From Ditylenchus dipsaci (Eukaryota; Nematoda; Chromadorea; Rhabditida; Anguinidae), in NCBI GenBank assembly GCA_004194705.1, contig SADC01000093.1:183705-247704 (forward strand): a DNA stretch of 64,000 nt. Reading direction: 5' to 3'. Position numbers and translations under genes: made by a program. Numbering within the stretch: the stretch's first letter is position 1; each line of letters starts with the position of its first letter. The notes under the pieces were generated by a model. That model saw only the letters and a program-made list of their open reading frames with translations, did no database searches and was not told where the DNA came from. This document shows positions 45,201 to 52,480 of this stretch, in pieces.

Positions 45201-48200
45201 AGACTAACAGGAATTTCGAGATGTTCTTGACGTAATTTTGAATAATTTTCCGAAAAATCAGAGTATACAATGATGGAACCAATGAATTTCTAACATTAGC
45301 GTAACCCGACCCCTTCCTAGATGGGACAGGGATAAATGAAAAGGTCAAATATTATGCAAAATTTTCCCAACAGCTTGATACTATTAGGTTTCAGAATTGG
45401 GAATTTTTTTAATTGTTCATCTGCAGATGGGTAACAGGCCATTTATTCGTTTTGTTTTAGCAAATCGACTCCTAAATGGGTGTTTGCTAGAGTGTCTGCT
45501 TTAGAGACAATAACCACTCTGCTAATTGATCGTGCTGAGCCCAATTTCGATTGGATGGAAGTGGTTCAGAGGTGACACTTTTGACTTTATAATTTTATAA
45601 GACTGATGATTGCAGCTGCATATATCTGGCTGATGATTACACCTGCACAGTCAATGGAGATATTGGCAGATTTGGCAGAAGAGCTGCTATTCTAGCTCTA
45701 GGCAAACTGCTCCGACCAGCTATATCTTCTGAAGCGTCTCTAGCCCAACCAACTGTAGATTTGGCTATCGGAAAAATATTGCAAAGATGTTGTAAGCTGC
45801 TTTTTTATTAATTTGAAAAAATAGCCGGAAAAAACTCTAGGATAAGCACAATTTTTCTTTTACTTTTTTGCTTTAACTTCTTTTACTTTGGCCCGTGCAT
45901 TTTAAAAAATTAAAGCAAGAACCAGCTGCTTTTTCTTATTTTATTTATATGCGCATTGATTGACGTTTTTAAAGTTTTGTCTTATTTAAAAAAGAATATA
46001 AAGTCATCTATACGAGATTTCATGCAAAACGAGTGGCAAAATACAAGGGCAAAATAAGTGGCAAAATAAAAATTGTAGATAAAATTAATAGCAATTTGCT
46101 AGTCGACGCCTTATTTGCGATGTCGCGCACTCGCATGCCCCTTTAACACGTCGTAGACTTTATTAGGCCCTATTGGACTTTAGGGGCCATTTTTTGCCTT
46201 GGTCCCCCTGTTGTTTTTTGATGAAAACAGCTTGTTCCCCTCTGTTCATTATGGTTACTGTAACACTGTGATTATGATGATCAGGTTGATTATGGTTAAC
46301 ATGATCCCCATTAATATTATCACCTTAAAAACAACAAGGGGGACCAAGGCATATTTCGCAAAAAAACAAGAGGGGGACCAAGGCAAATAATGGCCCCTAA
46401 AGTCAATAGATCCCTTTATTACATACCTGTTGATAAGTCTGACAATTATTTTTGTAAAATTTTCTATAAGTAATCTTAGATAATCAAAATCAGATTTGTT
46501 GTTGGTACCCTTCGTTTTTGTCAGTGTCTGGAATAGGCATGCCCCTTCAAAAAATATATTACCAGTCCAAATCACCAATCATCGAAATAAAAAGCGGGGA
46601 TGAAAGAAACCAGAATTTTTTTTCGAATCGTCCCAGTTTTGATTAGTTCAGCGTTGAACCTGATAATGATGACCTTAGGCTACTTTTAAAAATCAGCCAG
46701 AAAACTTTTGTCGGATCAGATAGAATGCTTATAAAAAGATCTGGTTCCCTCCTTTGATTGGTGTAACGCACAGGCATGCCTATTTAATATACGTTTAGAA
46801 ACTAAGAACAAATAATAAATTGAAAAGTCATTACGCACCTAAACGGTGTTCAACTTAAAAGAAACCCCACAAATTTTTGCTTTCAGGCGAGCCAATAGAT
46901 GATTTACGTCACACTGCTTGTTCCACTATGACTGATTTGTTAGAGCTTTGTCTGTTGCCAATCCAAGAAAGAGAGTTGCTGTCAGAAGTATTCTGTAACT
47001 CATTGTCCAATACACTAGAGACGAGCATCCAGGACACCACCAGGAGGACTTCTCTGACGTCGACTGGAAACACTCCAGAGGATTTATGAAACTGGTTCGA
47101 CTGCTTGACTCCAAGCTTTACAAGCAATATGCACTCGAAGGCCTTATTTTGTCTGCTGGTAAATGATTAAAATTATGGTCAAAAAACTAGCTAGCTTTTT
47201 TCGCTAGATCTTTTTTAAACATTTTTTCGACATCCTTCAAAAAGTAAAGTAGACCCCAACCACGAATAAGACACTAAAAATCAAGGCGAACAATCGGGAG
47301 TCTTTACAATATAGCTTAAAATTGTTCCAAATAGACACGAAAAATGTGTAACCCCATATCAGAAAAAAGCCAGCGTAAAAAATTAATACTTGCGCACAGG
47401 GTTTAGTCGAGGCTGAATTCGATTTCGTTATCTAGGGAAATGTTGATCACCTTCTCTAGTCGAGTTCACATCGATAACCAACTAATAAGTTGATTGATTG
47501 CTGACGTAACATCTGAGGTATATAATATACCTCATTTTTAAAGTTTGAAAAGGCTCCACATCACCCAAAATCACAAAAAAACTAATAAGTTGATTGATTG
47601 CTGACGTAACATCAGTTTTTTTTGCAATTGTGCGAGCACGATATTAACCAGTGTCTAAGAGCATGAGGTGATACAGCGGAGAGGATAAAAATGGGCAATT
47701 TCTAGGTTGGCCGATGACAATTGTCCATGAAATTGTCCATCAAAGAAAAGTAGGACAATTGGAAAAATAGAAAATTTCGAAAAAAAATTCGTCTTGGAAG
47801 AACAATTCAAAAGAAAAAAGTGATTTTACTTGAAAATTTCTCCCTTTTTGGTTTTGAGCTCAATTTCTGTTGTAACTGGTGTCTAAAACGTCTTTTGCGG
47901 ACTTTTGAGCTCACTTTTTGAAATACAAATATTGCAAGTCAAAAATTCCAAATATACAGGGTTGCAGCCCTGCATCTCCTCTTTCAAATGGCATATTGAA
48001 CTCAGCTTCATTATTTTGGATAAGTCACCAGTCAACTCCAAACACTTGTGAGTTTATTTTAGGAAGTTGACAAGCGTTTTCAACACTTTCACTGATCAAA
48101 TTTTATATTTAATTGGGATCGTCACATAAACATCTTATCGTCATATTGTAACGCAGCTCAAGAGCTGCAAAACCAATGTTACCAAATGATTTTTTAAAAT

Positions 48201-51200
48201 AAGATTGTTAAGATATGGCTTCTTAAAAAAATGGTCAAAATCCAAGTTTTCCCGACTTTTACAAATTTCGGCCATTTTTAAGCATTTTTTTAAATATTAA
48301 CGTTAATACATTAATACCATAATAATTACAGGAAGTGTGTCTGAATGGATGAGCCAAAGTGCCTTGCTAGCTATTGTGCACCATTTGAGACCCATTAAAA
48401 AAGACGTTGAGGTATATGAGACCAATTTCCCCGTTTCGAAAAAGCACTTTTTTCGTTCAGAAAATGGAAATTTTTCTGGAAGACGTGCTCACCATATTCT
48501 ACCGTCTGAAACAGCGCTCCGATCCAGCTTGTGTGCTTCAACTGCTTAACTGCTTGTTGATCGAGCGGGTGTTTGCGGTCTACGAGAAGAGTCCAGATGA
48601 TTGGCCAGTATTCGTGCAACTCAACCATGAGGTCCTTAAGGTGGGTAAATGTTGTCGGTACATTTTGTAAAAATATTTTTCCTATATACTTTAGGTAGCG
48701 GTAAACAAAGGAAGACCTAAGATTAAATCGATGGCGATTCAAGTGGTTGGCTGTCTTCTGCAAGTTGATCCCAAAAGTCAAGTGTTCAAGAAATGCTTGT
48801 CGTTGGTAAGGGCTTTTTGTTTTTGTTCTAGAAGAATATTTGCTTTATGAGATAAGCCCAAATTAGATTCGGTGGATGAATTGACAATTTCCTTGGGAGG
48901 AAAAATTTCTAATTCAATTAGAATATTATTTTTCAAGTGAGTTATTTGTTTTGCCTGGAACTTTTGGGCTCACATCTTTTTTATTTTTTTATATGATGCA
49001 GAAGAAGAAATAAAAAACGTAGGGCGCAGTTGAAATTAGGGAGAAAAAAGACAAAATGGTACAAAATTTGTGTGTTCCGAAATGCCTTTGTGGTTAAAAA
49101 TACATTTATGTCTAACCAAATAATACATTGGATGTAAGTACTTTCCCTCGTCAAATTATTCATTTGCCCCGTCAAGTTATTCATTTACCCCGTCAAATTT
49201 GAATTTTTAGTGAAATACAGCAGTAAATTTTTTGGGAATCCAAATTTTATAGTCAAAAAATGACTTGGATCGCTCAGAATCTCACCCTGGAGTGGCCAGA
49301 AGCCCCTGAAAATTAGTTTTTTTGGGAGTTTACTAAAGGGGGTAAAGTTTTTGCTAAAAAGCGATTGGGCGGATCAAAATTCCAGTCCGATTGGCTCAAT
49401 CACGCAGAATTTTACCCTGAATCACTCGAAGCCACCAAAAAGCGTGAAATTATAAGCGATTAAGCCCATCGGACTGGAATTCTGATCCACCAAATTGCTT
49501 TTTCGCAAAAAGTTCACACCCCCCCCCTTAGTAAACCCACAACAAAAACCAACTTTCAGGGCTTCTGGCCACTCCGGCGTGGGATTCTGAGCGATCCAAG
49601 TCATTTTTTGACTATAAAATTTGGATCCCCGCAACATTTGATGCAGTATTTCACCGAAAATTTAAATTCGACGGGGTGAATGAATATTTTGCTCAAAATT
49701 CAAATTCGACATGGTAAAAAATTAATTTGACGGGATAAAACAATTTGAGCCATAATATATTTTAGAAAATCTTTCTTGGCAGAAACATAGCCCTTTTTCT
49801 CATGCCTCGCATTTCGTATAATTAATGCATGAAATAAAATTAGACCCGTTTTCAGTACTACTTTCCTTCGAACACCCATTGCTCAGCAAACTTATGTGAA
49901 AATAAAATAAAATTACCGTATTATCTCTAATTAGCGCCCCGGGGCGCTTATTTTTCAGCCTCTGTACAGAGGGGGCGCTTATTAGAGAGAGGGCGCTTAT
50001 TTTTTAACCTGTCGAAGCCAAACATTTTTTGACTTCATCCTAATTTACTTGTCGTTTGATTTCCAAGGTGAGAAGGCACGCTGCGCCTCTATCTCTTTTA
50101 GTCACTTTTCAAAAATAGTTCGACGTGATTCGAGTACCCATGGGTTGTTGGGGTGTATATTTATGGTTCGGGTAGAAAGTAAGACTGTCAAAACAGAATG
50201 GATAAAAGACTTTGAAAATTCGGTTAAAAAAAGTGTCGGACCCAAGGCGGGAACGAACTTTTGGGGTGCCATAGTAGAGAGGTTTGACTGTATAAGGTAA
50301 ACTTGTGGGCGATGGTCCGAAATGTCACATAATTTTTTTGTGTAATTTTCAACCATTGTGTAGCCTCGGTTGGGTAGGTTTCCAATACGCATTTGCTCTC
50401 GTATACAGACGCAAGATATGTGCATCTAAAAAAGTTATCTTAAAATTATTTAGTTTCTATGAGAAAAGCCACAATCTGAAGTCTTATCTGAAGACCTAAT
50501 AACTTTGACAAAGTAAGTCCTATCTCAGGACTTTTCTGAAGACTTTGAAATGAAGGTTGGGGTATGCGCTAGTGGTTTAAGTATTTAAGCTCTTTTCGGT
50601 CATTATGGCTCAATTAAATCGCTCTATGTGGACTCAACATTTTTAACCAAACATTTTTTTATTCGACGTCCCACATTTCAACGCACAAAAATTCTTCCAC
50701 CGACACGAACTTTTTTCGCACCAAAAACATTTTTTCTTTCAGAGAAATTTTCCAAAATGTGTTTTGACCAGAAATTTTTTATTCACAACCCGAGCCCCAG
50801 ATTTTTGTTGCATATTCCTGGAGGCTTCACCCGGTTTTTTATCAGAGGATACCAACTTCAAAAATAAAAGTATTCAAAAAATGACCTAAAAAGTGACCGT
50901 TTCGACGCTTTTCGATTGATATCCTTATCAGTCATCCTGATATTATTCTTGTTATCCAACATCCTTGATATTGTTTTCGTTATCCAACATCCTTGGTAAA
51001 TTCTATTAAATATGTTTTTTTTGTTTATTATGATATATTAAACAAGAGAAGGCGATGATTAGAGGGGCGCTTATCAGAGAAGGGGCGCTTATTTTTCGAC
51101 CCTGTCCAGGACTGGTAACAAATTTGGGGTACGGGGGTAATACCCCTACCTTTTACCCCCTCCATAGTTTTTTACGAACTTGTTTTTACGCGGTAAGGGG

Positions 51201-52480
51201 TAGAAAAGTAGAGGGTACGATTACCCCCTCCCTTAACCCGTAAAAATGGTCATGGGATAGAGGAAAGGGGGTAAAGGGTAGACTATTTTTTACCGAAAAG
51301 GAGGTGAAAGGTAGGGTAGAGGGTAAGGGGTAGGACTACTTTTTACCAACGATGTACAGTAGAGGTAAAGGTATCAACAAAGCGGTATCTCTATGAGGAA
51401 AAAGTACCAAGCAAGCGAATCAGGACGATTCAGTTTGCATCCTCACCATTGAAGGTAAATCTGGACGTATAGGGTTGGGTCTAGGCCGTACTCCTGGTAC
51501 TCCTCCACTTAAACCGTGAAAATTAGGCGCGAGAATAGGTAAGACCAACAACGAGACTTAAGGTAAACGAGAGACTATAAAAGGGGACGTAGGGCGATAA
51601 TAACGTCTCACAATGCCAAAATAATACGTTATTCGTGATTTTGAGCAGAAACTGGCCTAGAAAATCAATTTTAACCATGAAACACGGAAATTGTTTGAGG
51701 GGGTAGAATCTTTAACCAGCCCCTGCAAGGGGTAGAGATTTTAGGTCACAAAGTGTACCCCAGGGTAAAGGGTAGAGTTGGTAAAAAGTATTTGAGGGCA
51801 GACCTATTTTTTACCGAGGGGGTAGGGGTAGGTGGTATTACCCTACCCTTCACCCCTTACCCTTTCAAACTTTTTACCAAATTGGGGTAAAGGGTAGGGG
51901 GTAAAGGGTAATAGGGGGTAGAAACTATTTTTACCACCTTACTATTTTTTATCACTATTTTTCACGGGTGAGCAGAGGGGACAAAGGGTAGAGGGTAGGG
52001 GTATTACCCCGTACCCCCAAATTTGTTACCAGTCCAGAGGGGCGCTTATTAGAAAGGGGCGCTTATTAGAGAGGAGGCGCTAAATAGAGATACTACGGTA
52101 TATGTAAAATTACCTAAAATGACACACTTTACAGGATAAAAATATAAAACCATGTGCAACAATTTGAGGTAACAAAAATGGTCCAAATTCACTTTTAAAA
52201 GTTTCATTGTTCTTACAATATATTAAAAGGCTGTATGTATTAAGATTGGAATTTTTAGATAATTTCTATGCTCGATTCACCCTACTCAGCACTCCGAGAA
52301 GTGGCTATGGAGCAATTGTTTGAAGCACTCAGTGGTTTAATAGATGAGACTATTTACAGCTCAGTTGACCAAGAAACAGCAATTCAACTGCTCCGGGAAA
52401 CCCCTTGGACTAACACCAATGAGTCAGATGTGATAACCAAGGCTAGGGACCAACTCCATGAGTTGCTGCTTCCAGAATAG
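20069..52480 (+). CDS. TBCD: Tubulin-folding cofactor D (TBCD), 19 exons over 32 kb
   Basis: TBCD is a cytosolic HEAT/ARM-repeat chaperone that captures beta-tubulin and, with TBCC/TBCE, assembles the alpha-beta dimer; it also acts with ARL2. Exons: 20069-20179, 20236-20460, 20512-20760, 21074-21246, 31282-31584, 32303-32549, 36771-36962, 37009-37044, 41808-42064, 43243-43516, 44315-44475, 44564-44735, 45461-45571, 45616-45791, 46887-47158, 48332-48411, 48461-48640, 48695-48805, 52259-52480. Together ~3.55 kb, about 1,184 codons; human TBCD is 1,192, so the gene is essentially full length. Diagnostic segments are DNIVRWTAAKGVARICSRLP, VRDAACYICWAFARAYEA, VNIRRAASAAFQ and LLKPRLASWRYKCGFRSL. 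Single-base frame breaks occur in exons 4, 6, 9, 10, 11, 12 and 15. The large introns consist almost entirely of mobile elements. Confidence 0.92.
20786..21043. mobile_element. CCGTATT-type MITE in TBCD intron 3
   Basis: Left ccgtatattctcgattagaa, right cttctaatagagaatatacgg; TA on both flanks (20784-20785, 21044-21045). 258 bp, fills most of the intron. Confidence 0.78.
21275..21342. mobile_element. 68-bp pogo-like MITE
   Basis: Left caatcgcctcttgatataat, right gtatcgagaggcgactg, TA on both flanks. Loop caactgaggccaacccccag. Located only 29 bp into TBCD intron 4. Confidence 0.7.
21361..21795. mobile_element. hAT MITE with gttcgaa repeats
   Basis: Left tagggttgtcaaacgttcga, right cgttcgattcgacaaccct(a); exact 8-bp duplication catataaa (21353-21360, 21796-21803). 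The interior is dozens of overlapping cgaacgttcg palindromes. Its several open frames are artefacts of that repeat. Confidence 0.85.
22163..22350. repeat. Small foldback repeat
   Basis: Arms tgtagccctaaatctctagt ... agctatcaactggctcaa and ttgagccagttgatagct ... agattcagggctaca, with aaatgcg/gcattt in the loop. No duplication recognised. Confidence 0.5.
22575..23572. mobile_element. PIF/Harbinger-like MITE with (cagtcg)n arms and nested foldback
   Basis: Ends cactacgtgtccaatgacgc and gcgtcattggacacgtagtg, flanked by TAA (22572-22574, 23573-23575). Subterminal arrays of gtcgcagtcacagt repeats, punctuated by more copies of gtgtccaatgacgcgg. Nested at ~22838-23275 is an almost perfect foldback (ccggaatggccaaaaggcc arms, centre gcgattataatagcgattat) related to the palindrome at 49.23-49.63 kb. 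Confidence 0.8.
23758..25850. mobile_element. Large foldback with arms of several hundred bp, exon-like inserts
   Basis: Left arm 24693-25158 is repeated inverted at 25357-25850 (e.g. gatgccaaacacaattcttg / caagaattgtgtttggcatc). Outer ends carry repeated aaaaagctttttggcgcta. Foldback copy A (23844-24692) is inserted in the left arm with an 8-bp duplication. The arms contain splice-like ttttcag-gtctactggtcag-gtaagt, and the loop an open stretch (FDILHICHRNCTQLDKVFNA; FFVYLETDDFVRLHVVK) I cannot identify. Confidence 0.6.
23844..24692. mobile_element. Foldback element, copy A
   Basis: Left ggttgcagtgacgaatcccc, right ggggattctgaactcaagcc, exact 8-bp duplication ctaaaaag (23836-23843, 24693-24700). 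Arms include gatcaggtggaggagataac and its inverse. The centre has the module cttagacatgattccgag, gcgcgcatctctaac, hairpin gcccctgcgccctcgaaggg, cgagttgagatgcgcacacc. Confidence 0.82.
25862..27990 (-). pseudogene. Decayed piggyBac-type transposase
   Basis: Minus strand, right to left: RYIL/YYYNGEIYLSKNQQERL with DDNGYGFGGQ (27665-27601), GGWATIWDLTMEGRTVFTDN and YFTSPALGESLYRSRNYLVG (27550-27390), PTIVNSYNHGKSGIDIADEM (27220-27140), then LFGNLALQLMELFVIEQKKA, and a Cys-rich end with CKQCKGRARESHLDHC and CGESICDKCRNIAIYCDDC (25985-25865). TDNYFTS and GIDIADEM hold two of the catalytic Asp residues of piggyBac transposases, and a CxxC/HxxC zinc-ribbon at the C-terminus is usual for them. Two intron-like gaps (27600-27551, 27350-27316) and several frame breaks occur. 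A pogo-like MITE splits the zinc ribbon from the rest. Confidence 0.78.
25989..26806. mobile_element. Pogo/Tigger-like MITE inside piggyBac coding relic
   Basis: Left cagtcgaacctcccaataac, right tattgggaggttcgactg, TA on both flanks (25987-25988, 26807-26808). 818 bp with internal repeats of gatcgttattgggaggtgat. No transposase recognised. Confidence 0.82.
28261..28628. mobile_element. Pogo/Tigger-like MITE
   Basis: Left cagtcaaacctcgataaccg, right cttatcgaggtttaactg, TA on both flanks (28259-28260, 28629-28630). 368 bp; inner inverted arms include gatcggcaaaatcgg-like and gccggcttatcgag segments. Confidence 0.78.
28631..29200 (+). other. Unrecognised stretch with acidic coding-like run
   Basis: Within TBCD intron 4. 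Around 29090-29160 the plus strand reads DDDDFDNSNNDSEMEENN, an acidic run reminiscent of transposase tails, but frames are broken and I recognise no domain. Possibly a remnant of the transposon family whose MITEs flank it. Confidence 0.25.
29205..29525. repeat. Degenerate tandem repeat, gtccgcaaatc units
   Basis: About 20 imperfect units of ~15 bp built on cgtccgcaaatctt, e.g. tcgtccgcaaattg, tcgtccgcaatttt. The long open frames across it are periodic artefacts. Confidence 0.7.
29660..29875. repeat. Palindromic repeat
   Basis: Arms aaagcctaggatcggcgcta...acatgtgcactt and aagtgcacatgt...gtagcgacgattctaggc. The following sequence (29880-29960) resembles 5960-6060 (cagagaaaa, atgtccag, gtgccatcct), so this is part of a dispersed family. 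Confidence 0.45.
30102..30846. mobile_element. hAT MITE with tcgtcctcgtact repeats
   Basis: Left cagtgttgtgcattttcaat, right cgagtgcacaacactg, exact 8-bp duplication catcaaag (30094-30101, 30847-30854). Subterminal tcgtcctcgtacttcgtac arrays are inverted between the ends. No transposase. Confidence 0.87.
31282..32549 (+). CDS. TBCD: TBCD exons 5-6
   Basis: Exon 5 (31282-31584) encodes GKRKEMRPYGLELLRSVSSQ, VTKLLQRVALVLLKPRLASW and an acidic linker ending EIPYNE. Exon 6 (32303-32549) encodes IETIISEVLLRINDRDNIVR, ICSRLPKELAAEVVASILSS and, after one missing base near 32480, WGCLAIAELCRRGCLLPDQ. A pogo-like MITE (31578-31984) occupies the intron between and appears to overlap the end of exon 5. 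Exon 6 ends with CAG followed by a GC donor (gcaagc), and a foldback element is inserted only 10 bp into that intron. Confidence 0.88.
31578..31984. mobile_element. Pogo-like MITE abutting TBCD exon 5
   Basis: Right end tatcgagagccgactg followed by TA (31985-31986). Long inverted arms ccaaaagttcgttcccacctagtgtccgac (left, ~31609) and the reverse (right, ~31930) and taagccgtcaccctacttca / inverse at the centre. The left end, if at TA 31576-31577, is caatgaggtcagaat, overlapping the last codons of exon 5 and the gt donor. Confidence 0.65.
33180..34755 (+). mobile_element. hAT element nested in foldback copy B
   Basis: Left cagtgatcccgatcgtactt, right aaaattttcaccgggagccctg, exact 8-bp duplication gattagtg (33172-33179, 34756-34763). 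Sister modules in this window show gattagtggcccc uninterrupted, i.e. the empty site. Both ends carry gtacttatttt repeats. It contains a broken transposase and a nested palindrome 33271-33747 (gagctctacc-type ends ggctctacctcgttagcgcc / ggcgctaacggggtagagcc). Confidence 0.88.
33750..34590 (+). pseudogene. Decayed hAT transposase (BED finger and C-terminal domain)
   Basis: Upstream part reads KDEFHAHCVPCK, then in another frame EISLASMGKAAIGVYQEMPK with HRENAKAAG, resembling the C-x2-C ... H-x5-H BED zinc finger of hAT transposases. Downstream 34350-34580 reads LYNLVSIVLSTQLDNAFVEQ, ILSLSKSQWTDARNSLKVQT and VKAILQVRVNFDIDCAGVYN, like the hAT C-terminal dimerisation region (SNAxVERxFS ... LxxxTVxALIxVxxN). 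The catalytic middle part is missing, so it is inactive. Confidence 0.6.
35411..36770 (+). other. Rest of TBCD intron 6
   Basis: No gene. At 35550-35760 a single CCGTATT-family end (ctaccgtatatcccttacag plus caaagctgtttatcgcgttt) is present without its partner. 35810-36750 carries repeated gaccac(a)gtggtcat segments at 35826, 36505, 36690 and 36715; cctaggacgaccacgctgac at 35804 and its inverse acgtggtcgtcttagggtt at 36733 could be ends of a ~950-bp element. Confidence 0.5.
36771..37044 (+). CDS. TBCD: TBCD exons 7-8
   Basis: Exon 7 (36771-36962) reads VVAVLSKALLFEQSHIGFSV and VRDAACYICWAFARAYEAKV, the best conserved block of TBCD. Exon 8 is a 36-bp microexon (37009-37044) reading VNIRRAASAAFQ. 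The intron between them is 46 bp and starts gcatgt rather than gt, i.e. it would be a GC-AG intron, the second in succession. Confidence 0.9.
37311..37379 (+). repeat. tRNA-derived (SINE-like) remnant
   Basis: gtggctccccggtgaattga resembles an A-box region and caggttcgaatcccggtggt a B-box/T-arm with an acceptor-like end ggtagc. The cloverleaf does not close well (anticodon arm degenerate), so I call it a tRNA-derived repeat rather than a functional tRNA. Confidence 0.4.
37417..39067. mobile_element. Foldback element with internal ~70-bp tandem array
   Basis: Ends ggggtggtattcaggtcggt and cctacctgaatacgacccc are inverted; subterminal regions of both arms are rich in gagtagatcaagagttactc-type repeats. 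The left arm contains the tandem array 37688-38460; the right arm retains one inverted unit (38730-38830). Non-repetitive filler lies at 38460-38720. No transposase seen. It occupies TBCD intron 8. Confidence 0.75.
37688..38460 (+). repeat. Minisatellite, about 11 units of ~70 bp
   Basis: Unit: ctcgagttctactcgcccaa, ctcggcttccaac, cgagttttacgag, taaatttattttttattaat. Units start near 37688, 37758, 37830, 37900, 37971, 38042, 38113, 38184, 38262, 38327 and 38400; the last three are diverged. Each unit contains the short palindromes ctcgag and gagtt...aactc. Confidence 0.85.
39537..39614. mobile_element. 78-bp hairpin with exact 8-bp target duplication
   Basis: Arms ggaggtaggatgaaatggct / agccatttcatcctacctcc extend 32 bp each around a ~14-bp loop (ttaaccgcggctat). 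Flanked by exact caaggcac (39529-39536 and 39615-39622). Too small to encode anything; looks like a minimal foldback transposon derivative. Confidence 0.78.
39623..41807 (+). other. Remainder of TBCD intron 8
   Basis: No gene. Besides the palindrome at 40697-40890, inverted segments at 39885-40035 (attcgaatattctaaagatg / tagaatgctcgaattagtg) suggest another foldback. 41130-41420 shares ccgcattttgagtggtgact-like sequence with 22.5 kb. Nothing coding. Confidence 0.45.
40697..40890. mobile_element. Palindromic MITE (second copy)
   Basis: Arms aaaggaccatgctctttgcg and gcgcaaaaaccatggtcttt, with the same inner ggcgggg.acacttctctt and gagtacagt motifs as 7074-7251. The two copies allow an alignment-based consensus. 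Confidence 0.75.
41808..42064 (+). CDS. TBCD: TBCD exon 9
   Basis: Reads ENVGRNDSFPEGIRVLT (one G missing near 41816), YIDVALIKKCYLELAVRVAE and KILHWDESVRELAADSLQQL, matching human ENVGRQGTFPHGIDILT and [20 protein letters not shown]. Donor ACA/gtaagt at 42065. Separated from exon 8 by a 4.8-kb intron holding the minisatellite foldback element. Confidence 0.88.
42418..42935. mobile_element. Foldback element with actcgccaac repeats
   Basis: Left gggacgcaaccgactcgcca, right ggcgagttggttgcgtccc; both arms carry four to five tandem degenerate actcgccaacg(cc)aaa units in inverted orientation. The AT-rich centre holds a poly-G run at 42549. In TBCD intron 9. Confidence 0.7.
43243..43516 (+). CDS. 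TBCD: TBCD exon 10
   Basis: Acceptor tatag at 43242. After two small frame corrections it reads KLCARLNNSDAQK and HGTLFGVAGVLMGLWQLNN, then DQLLETVPKTVALLKDHRVK and LLSKAVCRLIQALCVVQTPL. This aligns with the RHGSILACAEVAYALY region of human TBCD. Confidence 0.82.
44315..45791 (+). CDS. TBCD: TBCD exons 11-14
   Basis: Exon 11 (44315-44475): LKDFHDILDKVVSDKNKKLH, YAASAFTALMRYYNHHK, then FELLIQRIFNKYFHG in another frame. Exon 12 (44564-44735): IEQTNQDELQRCASIIL and VEMPSEYTTETTGASTLLKV. Exon 13 (45461-45571): KSTPKWVFARVSALETITTL. Exon 14 (45616-45791): CIYLADDYTCTVNGDIGRFG and RRAAILALGKLLRPAISSEA, matching human [20 protein letters not shown]. Introns are 44-725 bp and only weakly loaded with repeats. 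Confidence 0.82.
45792..46886 (+). other. TBCD intron 14
   Basis: AT-rich. Contains the palindromic MITE 46171-46408 and nothing else I can delimit. gccccttta(a)-acgtcg and catgcccctttaatat motifs recur. Confidence 0.4.
46171..46408. mobile_element. Palindromic MITE
   Basis: Left tattggactttaggggccat, right atggcccctaaagtcaata; inner arms gccttggtccccctgttgtt and aacaagggggaccaaggc. The phrase ccttggtccccc is shared with the foldback elements at 11.8 and 52.9 kb. Confidence 0.65.
46887..47158 (+). CDS. TBCD: TBCD exon 15
   Basis: Reads EPIDDLRHTACSTMTDLLEL and LPIQERELLSEVFCNSLSNT; after a frame change DFSDVDWKHSRGFMKLVRLL and YKQYALEGLILSAG, aligned with the [20 protein letters not shown] region of human TBCD. 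Donor gtaaat at 47159. Confidence 0.82.
47159..48331 (+). other. TBCD intron 15 with short direct repeat
   Basis: A 36-bp block ctaataagttgattgattgc-tgacgtaacatc occurs at about 47480-47515 and again at about 47581-47615 in the same orientation, ~65 bp apart, as left by a tandem duplication or around an inserted segment. No coding evidence. Confidence 0.5.
48332..48805 (+). CDS. TBCD: TBCD exons 16-18
   Basis: Three short exons with 49- and 54-bp introns: SVSEWMSQSALLAIVHHLRP; MEIFLEDVLTIFYRLKQRSD with LLNCLLIERVFAVYEKSPDD; and VAVNKGRPKIKSMAIQVVGC ending KKCLSL. Order and spacing match the C-terminal HEAT repeats of TBCD. Confidence 0.82.
49140..49745. mobile_element. Foldback element related to 22.84-23.28 kb
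   Basis: Outer arms ccgtcaaattattcatttgc / tgaatgaatattttgc and attcgacggggtg; inner arms gactataaaatttggatcc. It shares gtttactaaaggggg, tggccaga and cactccgg motifs with the foldback nested in the Harbinger-like MITE. Confidence 0.6.
49916..52098. mobile_element. Long CCGTATT-type element with nested insertion
   Basis: Left ccgtattatctctaattagc, right ggcgctaaatagagatactacgg; TA on both flanks (49914-49915, 52099-52100). Internal gcgcttatt repeats at both ends. A second element with ctggtaacaaatttggggta ends lies inside at 51104-52036. Confidence 0.7.
51104..52036. mobile_element. Nested element with polypurine gggtaaagggta repeats
   Basis: Left caggactggtaacaaatttg, right caaatttgttaccagtccag; both ends continue as gggggtaatacccc. 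The interior is dominated by gggtaaagggtagag runs. No clear duplication. Superficially hAT-like ends (cag...ctg). Confidence 0.6.
52259..52480 (+). CDS. TBCD: TBCD last exon
   Basis: Reads MLDSPYSALREVAMEQLFEA, TIYSSVDQETAIQLLRETPW and KARDQLHELLLPE before TAG at 52478-52480, equivalent to the human C-terminus (QVYETLLTYSDVVGADVL ... REQRNRLCDLLGVPRPQ). Unbroken frame. It is 3.45 kb downstream of exon 18, the intron being a 2.2-kb CCGTATT element plus a palindrome. Confidence 0.86.
   Translation: MISMLDSPYSALREVAMEQLFEALSGLIDETIYSSVDQETAIQLLRETPWTNTNESDVITKARDQLHELLLPE

Larger units (their letters stand above)
48806..52258 (+). other. Last TBCD intron, repeat-filled
   Basis: A 3.45-kb intron. 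It contains a foldback (49140-49745), the long CCGTATT element (49916-52098) and a fragment of a pogo-like MITE (~50205-50291, ending gagaggtttgactg-TA). No host coding sequence between exon 18 and the last exon. Confidence 0.65.

Noticed and set aside
51120..52030. gggtaaaggg-type repeats resembling telomere sequence
   Set aside because: Units are irregular, occur on both strands, and lie between inverted element ends inside a TBCD intron.
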